Both the position numbers and the translations under genes were made by a program. Shown in pieces: positions 15,476 through 19,620 of a DNA stretch of 19,620 nt. Where the stretch lies: the NCBI GenBank assembly GCA_903861445.1, contig CAIOUK010000017.1, positions 1 through 19,620 on the forward strand, given 5' to 3'. The DNA comes from an uncultured Verrucomicrobia subdivision 3 bacterium. Its GTDB lineage: Bacteria; Verrucomicrobiota; Verrucomicrobiia; Limisphaerales; UBA11358. The first letter of the stretch is position 1; every line of letters starts with the position of its first letter. The notes below the pieces were generated by a model. The model searched no databases. It had not been told where the DNA came from and saw only the letters and a program-made list of their open reading frames with translations.

Positions 15476-15934
15476 ATGCGCACGCTGCTGATTTTGTTGT
15501 TCACGCTGGGCGGTTTTGCCGCCGCCACCGCTGCCGATTCCGCCGGCCGCGTCATCAAAGTGCTGCCGCTTTTTCTCGACCAGCAGGGGCGCGAAGCCAA
15601 ATCGCCCAGCCTTTTTGACCGTGACGCTTATCAAGCCTATCTGCTTGCGCATACCAATGAAATTTCCGCCATCCGTTACGATGTGCAGTGGAAAGCGGAA
15701 AAAAATCCGGCGGAGAAATTCAAGGTGCGCGTCGAACTGCGCAGCGTCGGCGCCGCGAACCAGCCGCAATTGAAAACGCTCGAAGTCGAAGTCACGCCCG
15801 GCCGGTTCAGCCAGTGGACGGAACTCAAATTGGGCGGCGCGGACTACCAAAAGTTCGGCAACGTCGTCGCCTGGCGCGTCACGCTCTGGCGCGGAGACCA
15901 GCAATTGGGCGAACAGAAATCGTTCCTTTGGTGA
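15476..15934 (+). CDS. Small secreted protein of unknown function
   Basis: A 152-residue protein starting MRTLLILLFTLGGFAAATAAD, a clean signal peptide with cleavage near Ala20. An in-frame TTG two codons upstream (15470) is a less likely start. The mature protein begins with IKVLPLFLDQQGREAKSPSLFDRDAYQAYL. It then has a beta-rich region (RYDVQWKA, KVRVELRS, TLEVEVTPG, WTELKLGG, VAWRVTLWRGDQQLGEQKSFLW) that reads like one Ig/C2-type sandwich. I do not recognise the family. It lies 35 bases after gspK on the same strand, so it may be the last gene of that operon, but nothing in its sequence ties it to secretion. No cysteines and no membrane helix beyond the signal peptide. Confidence 0.75.
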   Translation: MRTLLILLFTLGGFAAATAADSAGRVIKVLPLFLDQQGREAKSPSLFDRDAYQAYLLAHTNEISAIRYDVQWKAEKNPAEKFKVRVELRSVGAANQPQLKTLEVEVTPGRFSQWTELKLGGADYQKFGNVVAWRVTLWRGDQQLGEQKSFLW

Positions 15935-15957
15935 TTTCCCCATGGATTAATTGAAGG

Positions 15958-16013
15958 AGTTTAAGCGGTGGTGCGGAATTAGATGCCGCCTTTTAAGCTG
16001 TTAGTCGGCTTAA
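15958..16013 (+). other. Nested inverted repeats upstream of the AT-rich gene (weakly attC-like)
   Basis: An imperfect hairpin pairs AGTTTAA-GCGG (15958-15968) with CCGC-CTT-TTAAGCT (15986-15999), leaving a three-base bulge. It is followed directly by GTTAGTC (16000-16006), one base off the integron core GTTRRRY. A second perfect six-base repeat, TTAAGC (15993-15998) with GCTTAA (16008-16013), overlaps it. The bulged stem and flanking core recall attC sites, but the matching left core is poor. It could equally be a terminator-like or leader structure. Confidence 0.35.
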
Positions 16014-16019
16014 GCGTTC

Positions 16020-16352
16020 ATGAAAACACCCAAGTTTACCATTTTAGAATCAGCCGTTATCTCTGTTGCATCCTTTTTGCTTCAGAATCTTATTTTGTTT
16101 GCATCTTTCCTTAAGTTTAACGACGCCGTATGGGGCGTTTACAAGCATCATGGGGATTTATACGATGCAATTTTACTTAGCACATGTTTCTTGATGTTTG
16201 TTTGTTCATGGGCAGTTTGGCTTTGTGCAGATATTCAGTTATCCAAACGGTTTCTTATTGCTGGACTGTTGTTTGCTGCCTATTTCATACTTGGGCTTAT
16301 TTCAATTATCATCACCGGCTTTGTTGGCTTGGTAGCTGTTGGAGGATATTGA
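16020..16352 (+). CDS. Small integral membrane protein of unknown function, AT-rich
   Basis: A 110-residue protein with three or four hydrophobic segments: about 10-31 (ESAVISVASFLLQNLILFAS), 48-69 (ILLSTCFLMFVCSWAVWLC) and 77-108 (FLIAGLLFAAYFILGLISII and onward). No recognisable family or conserved catalytic motif. Its base and codon use differ plainly from its neighbours: many TTT, TTA, ATT and GCA codons and fewer GC-ending ones, in contrast with the GC-rich flanking genes. The gene stands alone, 85 bases after the preceding secreted protein and facing the minus-strand thioesterase. The ATG at 16020 is close behind the inverted repeats at 15958-16013, and a weak terminator follows at 16434. 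Recent acquisition is likely but its route is unproven. Confidence 0.65.
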   Translation: MKTPKFTILESAVISVASFLLQNLILFASFLKFNDAVWGVYKHHGDLYDAILLSTCFLMFVCSWAVWLCADIQLSKRFLIAGLLFAAYFILGLISIIITGFVGLVAVGGY

Positions 16353-16433
16353 TTAGGCTAAAACACGCATCATGAAGATAAGGCATTCATTTACATTTCG
16401 CTGACCATCACCGCGATGACGTCTCCTAGCCTT

Positions 16434-16460
16434 TCCGGTTGTCGAGCCGGATTTTATTTT
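16434..16460 (+). terminator. Weak intrinsic terminator
   Basis: TCCGG (16434-16438) and CCGGA (16447-16451) pair around an eight-base loop and are followed by TTTTATTTT (16452-16460). This suits termination of plus-strand transcripts from the 16020 gene. The stem is only five base pairs and overlaps the end of the thioesterase gene. Confidence 0.35.
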
Positions 16461-16864
16461 GCCAGAAACGGTTTCAATTTTTCCACCAGTTCCGACGGCA
16501 GGCGTTTCGGTTTTTCGTCGCGGCTGGTGCAGCAGTGGCAGGTTTCAGCTTCGAGAATAAGTTTGCCGTCCTGATTCACGATGCGGTGGCCGAAGTTCAG
16601 CCGCACGCGCTCGACGAGCGTCATCCAGACTTCAATCGTCAGCTGGTCGTCATACCGCGCGGGCGCCTTGTAGCGCAGCCGCGCCTCGATGACGGGAAAA
16701 ATGTAATCCGCATTTTGCAGTTCCAAAACCGGCGAGCCGAGCGCGCGCATGAATTCGCCGCGCGCGGCTTCCAGCAGGTCGAGGTAGCGCGCGTGGTAGA
16801 TGTGGTCGCCGATGGTGCATTCGGCGTAGGTGACGCGGTGCGCGTAGCGGAACGGTTCAGCCAT
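16454..16864 (-). CDS. Acyl-CoA thioesterase, 4-hydroxybenzoyl-CoA thioesterase (YbgC/FadM-like) family
   Basis: A 136-residue hotdog-fold protein of the 4HBT family, which hydrolyses acyl-CoA thioesters in the cytoplasm. The N-terminal motif region is VTYAECTIGDHIYHARYLDLLEAARGEFMRALG, with the typical YHARYLDLLE helix start. It is followed by the usual strand order IEARLRYKAPARYDDQLTIEVWM and LNFGHRIVNQDGKLILEAETCHCC. Length fits the family. In most members the loop reads DxDxxG, with the second Asp catalytic; here the aligned residues are ExTxxD, so the usual catalytic Asp is Thr, while a Glu and an Asp lie close by. Substrate is unknown; chain length or aromatic preference cannot be read from sequence. 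The start at 16864 is the only Met that gives the full motif. It is divergent from the 16990 gene, 125 bases away. Confidence 0.9.
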   Translation of the reverse strand: MAEPFRYAHRVTYAECTIGDHIYHARYLDLLEAARGEFMRALGSPVLELQNADYIFPVIEARLRYKAPARYDDQLTIEVWMTLVERVRLNFGHRIVNQDGKLILEAETCHCCTSRDEKPKRLPSELVEKLKPFLAK

Positions 16865-16989
16865 GCGGCAAGTTTATGGTTTGGCGGCCGGGGTTCAAGG
16901 GTCAAAGTTGTCGCGGGCGGGACAAAATCCGGTTGCCGCCGCAGGAAAATTCCATTTGCGCGATTCCGGTTTGCGATTATGTTGGCGGC

Positions 16990-17145
16990 ATGAGCTGGCC
17001 GGATATACTAATGCTGGGAATCGTTTTAGTTGTCGCTACTTTTTTCGTGTGGCGTAGTTCGGGCAAGAATCACCAGCACGGCTGCGGTTGCGGTTGTGAG
17101 CACGGCGACGAATCAGAATCCAAGAAAGAAACCACCGCACCTTGA
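16990..17145 (+). CDS. Tiny Cys-rich single-pass membrane protein (FeoB-associated type)
   Basis: A 51-residue protein: one membrane helix at about residues 5-21 (DILMLGIVLVVATFFVW), a short basic stretch, then HQHGCGCGCEHGDE with three Cys in CxCxC spacing and flanking His. This layout is like the FeoB-associated Cys-rich membrane protein family (PF12669), small proteins often encoded beside the ferrous iron transporter FeoB and thought to assist metal handling. No feoA or feoB is visible here, so the assignment is by architecture only. The frame is open further upstream, but the ATG at 16990 gives a compact protein beginning directly before the helix. hsp20 starts 40 bases after the stop. 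A metal-binding role is inference from the Cys/His cluster. Confidence 0.7.
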   Translation: MSWPDILMLGIVLVVATFFVWRSSGKNHQHGCGCGCEHGDESESKKETTAP

Positions 17146-17185
17146 CGGTTTTAATCAGGACAAGCATTCCAACCCTCATTTTTGT

Positions 17186-17596
17186 ATGGCCGTCACCAAA
17201 AGCAGTTCCACCACCCATTTCTTCCAGCGCGCCAACGGCGGCGAGCCGGCCACCGGCCGCTGGACACCGAACACGGATATTTACATCACCGATGCCGGCC
17301 TCGTTATCAAAGCCGAACTCGCCGGCATGAAGAGCGACAGCCTGGAGTTGATTGTGGAAGGCCAGCGCCTGCGCATCAACGGCGTCCGCCCGGACTGCTG
17401 CCGCGCGCCGCATTGCAGTTTTCTGGTGATGGAAATCAGCTATGGTCCATTTGAAGCGGTGCTGGATTTGCCGGCGGGTTATGATTTAAGTCAGGCGAAA
17501 GCGGTTTATGTGAACGGCTTTCTGCGCGTGGATGTGCCGCCGGCACAAAAGCCGCAGTTCAAGGCCACCAAGGTTCCCATCAGTCAGGGAGTTTGA
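17186..17596 (+). CDS. Hsp20 / alpha-crystallin family small heat shock protein
   Basis: A 136-residue small heat-shock protein, an ATP-independent holdase that binds unfolding proteins in the cytoplasm. The alpha-crystallin domain covers about residues 27-122: NTDIYITDAGLVIKAELAGM (the usual ADVYETDDALVVRAELPGV region), LELIVEGQRLRINGVRP, ISYGPFEAVLDLPAGYD (matching the family's YGxFxRxxxLP) and AVYVNGFLRVDVPPAQ (the A-Y-x-NGxLxxxxPK strand). The flanks are short. A Cys-rich insert, RPDCCRAPHCSF, sits where most members have a charged loop, and is unusual. ATG 17186 is chosen because the family starts a short way before the domain and an extended frame would overlap the 16990 gene. No strong ribosome-binding site is visible. 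lon follows 45 bases downstream on the same strand, so the two may be co-transcribed as a quality-control pair; no CIRCE element was seen. Confidence 0.93.
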   Translation: MAVTKSSSTTHFFQRANGGEPATGRWTPNTDIYITDAGLVIKAELAGMKSDSLELIVEGQRLRINGVRPDCCRAPHCSFLVMEISYGPFEAVLDLPAGYDLSQAKAVYVNGFLRVDVPPAQKPQFKATKVPISQGV

Positions 17597-17621
17597 CCGT
17601 GCGTGAACTTTTCCGGCACGG
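17597..17621 (+). other. Small hairpin between hsp20 and lon
   Basis: CCGTGC (17597-17602) and GCACGG (17616-17621) form a perfect six-base-pair stem with a 13-base loop, starting immediately after the hsp20 stop. No U run follows, so it is not a standard terminator; it could stabilise the hsp20 message or partly attenuate lon. It may also be chance. Confidence 0.3.
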
Positions 17622-17641
17622 CAGCATCTAATTATTAACGG

Positions 17642-19620
17642 ATGGATAACACGAATCAATCAGCAGAGACAGAATTTGTCAGCATCCTCGGCTTGAATGA
17701 AAAGAGCGAAGTGCCGAATCGGGTTTCGTCGCGTTCACTGCCGGACATGCTGCCGATTCTCGGCTTGTCGGACATCGTGATCTTTCCCGGCGCGGTCGTG
17801 CCGCTGCTCGTCGAAACCGGCCCCAGCCTCAAACTCGTGGATGATTTGGTGGCCGGCGATCGGCTGTTCGCCGCCGTGCTGCAAACCAATCCCGATGTGG
17901 CCGAGCCGTCCCCCGGCGATTTGCACCAGATTGGCTGCGTCTCGCGGCTCAACAAAATGGTGAAATTTCCCGACGGCACCGTGCGCATCCTCGTCGAAGG
18001 TTTGTGGCGCATCAAACTCGACAAATTTCTGCCGGCCAACCCGTATCTCCGCGCCAACTTTGAACTACTCCGCGACGAAACCGAAGATTCCGTCGAGCTG
18101 CAAGCCATGCTCCGCAACGCGCACAAGCAGTTTGAGGAAATCGCCAAAGTTTCTCCCGCGCTCTCCGATCAGGTCAAAATCGCCGCGCTCAACACCGAGC
18201 ATCCCGGCCATTTTGCCGACCTTATCGCCGCGAACCTCGGCCTGCCGTTGCTCGACAAACAGAAGCTGCTGGAAACCGTTTCCGTCCGCGAGCGTCTGCA
18301 AAAACTCCTGCCGCTGTTGAGCCGCGAACAGGAAGTGCTGAATTTAAGCTCCAAAATCCAGAGCGACGTCGCTTCGAACATTTCCAAAACGCAGCGCGAT
18401 TTTTTCCTGCGCGAACAGATGCGCGTCATCCAGCGTGAACTCGGCGACAGCGACCCTAATGCGAACGAGATTCGCAACCTCCGTGAGAAAATTGACAAGG
18501 CCAAATTACCGGATGACGCGCGCAAGGCGGCGAATCAGGAACTGGATCGGATGCAGCAGACTTCGCCCGCCGCCGCCGAATACGGCGTCTCGCGTAATTA
18601 TCTCGACTGGATTCTCGCGCTGCCGTGGCAGCAGGAGACCGAGGACAAGTTGAATCTCAAGGCGGCGGAGAAAATTCTCAATGAGCAGCATTTTGGTTTG
18701 GAAAAAGTCAAAGACCGGCTGCTGGAATTTCTCGCCGTGCTGCAGCGGCGCAAGGAAATCAAGGGGCCGATTCTCTGTCTCGTCGGCCCGCCCGGCGTCG
18801 GCAAAACCTCGCTCGGCAAAAGCGTGGCCGACGCACTCGGCCGCAAATTCGCCCGGATTTCATTGGGCGGAATGCGCGACGAAGCCGAGATTCGCGGCCA
18901 CCGGCGCACCTACGTCGGCGCATTGCCGGGACGGATTTTGCAGACGCTCCGCCGCATCGAGAGCCGTAATCCCGTCATCCTGCTCGATGAGTTGGACAAG
19001 ATCGGTTCCGATTTTCGCGGCGATCCGGCGTCCGCGCTGCTCGAAGTTTTGGATCCGGCGCAGAACCACACGTTCACCGATCACTACCTTGATTTGCCGT
19101 TCGATTTGTCGCGTGTGCTGTTCATCGCCACCGCGAACTGGCTTGACCCGGTGCATCCTGCGCTGCGCGACCGGCTGGAAGTCATCGAGCTACCCAGCTA
19201 TACCGAGACGGAAAAGCTTCAGATCGCCAAGCGTTATCTCGTGCCGCGGCAGTTGGAAGAACACGGTCTCACGCGCAGCGACGTAAAAATTTCCGACGCC
19301 GCGCTCCGCGAACTCATCCGCGAATACACGCGCGAAGCCGGCGTGCGCCAGCTTGAACGCGAGATTGCCGCGCTCGCCCGCAAATCCGCGCGCAAGATTG
19401 TTGCCAAAAATGGCGCGGCGGAAACCGTGAAGCTGGAGCCGAAGGACGTGAAAGATTTTCTCGGTCACGCAAAGTTCGTTGCCGAAAGCGCGGAGAAGAT
19501 TCCCGAAATCGGCATTGCCACCGGCATGGCATGGACACCGGTCGGCGGCGACGTGCTGTTCATCGAAGCCACGCGGATGCGCGGGCGCGGCAGCCTGATT
19601 CTCACCGGTTCGCTCGGCGA
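17642..19620 (+). CDS. lon: ATP-dependent protease Lon (LonA type), 3' end beyond the window
   Basis: 659 codons of Lon, the AAA+ protease that degrades misfolded and regulatory proteins in the cytoplasm; the gene runs off the window with no stop. In order: an N-terminal LON substrate-binding domain at about 38-225 (LPILGLSDIVIFPGAVVPLLVE), a charged helical linker at about 225-340 (LSSKIQSDVASNISKTQRDF, then FLREQMRVIQREL), and the AAA+ module. Within the module are Walker A GPPGVGKT (382-389), GGMRDEAEIRGHRRTYVGA, Walker B VILLDELDKIG (445-455, Asp449 Glu450), sensor region FIATANWLDPVHPALRDRLEV and the arginine-containing REAGVRQLEREIA. The window ends in the first strands of the protease domain (GGDVLFIEATRMRGRGSLILTGSLG), so the catalytic Ser and Lys are not seen. 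ATG 17642 gives the normal LonA start about 36 residues before the LON domain. hsp20 lies just upstream. Confidence 0.97.
   Translation, partial: MDNTNQSAETEFVSILGLNEKSEVPNRVSSRSLPDMLPILGLSDIVIFPGAVVPLLVETGPSLKLVDDLVAGDRLFAAVLQTNPDVAEPSPGDLHQIGCVSRLNKMVKFPDGTVRILVEGLWRIKLDKFLPANPYLRANFELLRDETEDSVELQAMLRNAHKQFEEIAKVSPALSDQVKIAALNTEHPGHFADLIAANLGLPLLDKQKLLETVSVRERLQKLLPLLSREQEVLNLSSKIQSDVASNISKTQRDFFLREQMRVIQRELGDSDPNANEIRNLREKIDKAKLPDDARKAANQELDRMQQTSPAAAEYGVSRNYLDWILALPWQQETEDKLNLKAAEKILNEQHFGLEKVKDRLLEFLAVLQRRKEIKGPILCLVGPPGVGKTSLGKSVADALGRKFARISLGGMRDEAEIRGHRRTYVGALPGRILQTLRRIESRNPVILLDELDKIGSDFRGDPASALLEVLDPAQNHTFTDHYLDLPFDLSRVLFIATANWLDPVHPALRDRLEVIELPSYTETEKLQIAKRYLVPRQLEEHGLTRSDVKISDAALRELIREYTREAGVRQLEREIAALARKSARKIVAKNGAAETVKLEPKDVKDFLGHAKFVAESAEKIPEIGIATGMAWTPVGGDVLFIEATRMRGRGSLILTGSLG

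Noticed and set aside
16439..16993. Plus-strand frame of 184 codons over the thioesterase region
   Set aside because: The minus strand encodes a well-conserved hotdog thioesterase; the plus frame has no motif.
17030..17185. Extended N-terminus for Hsp20
   Set aside because: It would overlap the Cys-rich microprotein gene and adds sequence not typical of the family; ATG 17186 suits the domain position.

Overview
The window looks like chromosome of a free-living bacterium of the Verrucomicrobia (Pedosphaera/Limisphaera-like) or a close PVC relative. This is inferred from the moderately GC-rich DNA, very large Thr/Asn/Gly-rich secreted proteins with autotransporter-associated strand repeats, a LamG module and a C-terminal tail ending in an FYR/FYL motif, and pseudopilin genes with long repetitive leaders. 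No rRNA, tRNA, CRISPR array, insertion sequence or phage gene was seen.

Layout. Positions 1-4545 hold the tail of an unidentified gene, a secreted dienelactone-hydrolase-family protein (144-920), and a large secreted multidomain protein (954-4545) whose frame is broken by one extra base in a six-G run at 2810-2815. After a YraN-family gene (4694-5122) comes a 1807-residue secreted protein (5346-10769). It has four strand-repeat motifs, a roughly 480-residue central module that I cannot assign, a LamG-like domain, an Ig-like domain and the same type of C-terminal tail as the first large protein. A strong terminator (10808-10838) ends a minus-strand lipoprotein gene (10869-11264).

Divergent from the lipoprotein is a tight type II secretion / type IV pilus-like cluster, gspF-gspH-gspI-gspJ-gspK (11366-15440). 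The first four genes are joined by 1- or 4-base overlaps, and a small secreted protein (15476-15934) follows. The major pseudopilin gspG, ATPase gspE and secretin gspD are absent and presumably lie elsewhere. The large signal-peptide-bearing proteins upstream are plausible cargo for such a system, but that link is inference only.

After an AT-richer membrane-protein gene of foreign appearance (16020-16352) come a minus-strand acyl-CoA thioesterase (16454-16864), a tiny Cys-rich membrane protein (16990-17145), an Hsp20 chaperone (17186-17596) and lon (17642 to the window edge, 3' truncated). The last two form a small protein-quality-control group.

Most noteworthy: the uncharacterised central module of the 1807-residue protein, the G-run frameshift, the duplicated repetitive leaders of GspH and GspJ, the shared exoprotein tail, and the AT-rich single-gene island with an upstream hairpin that weakly resembles an integron attC site.
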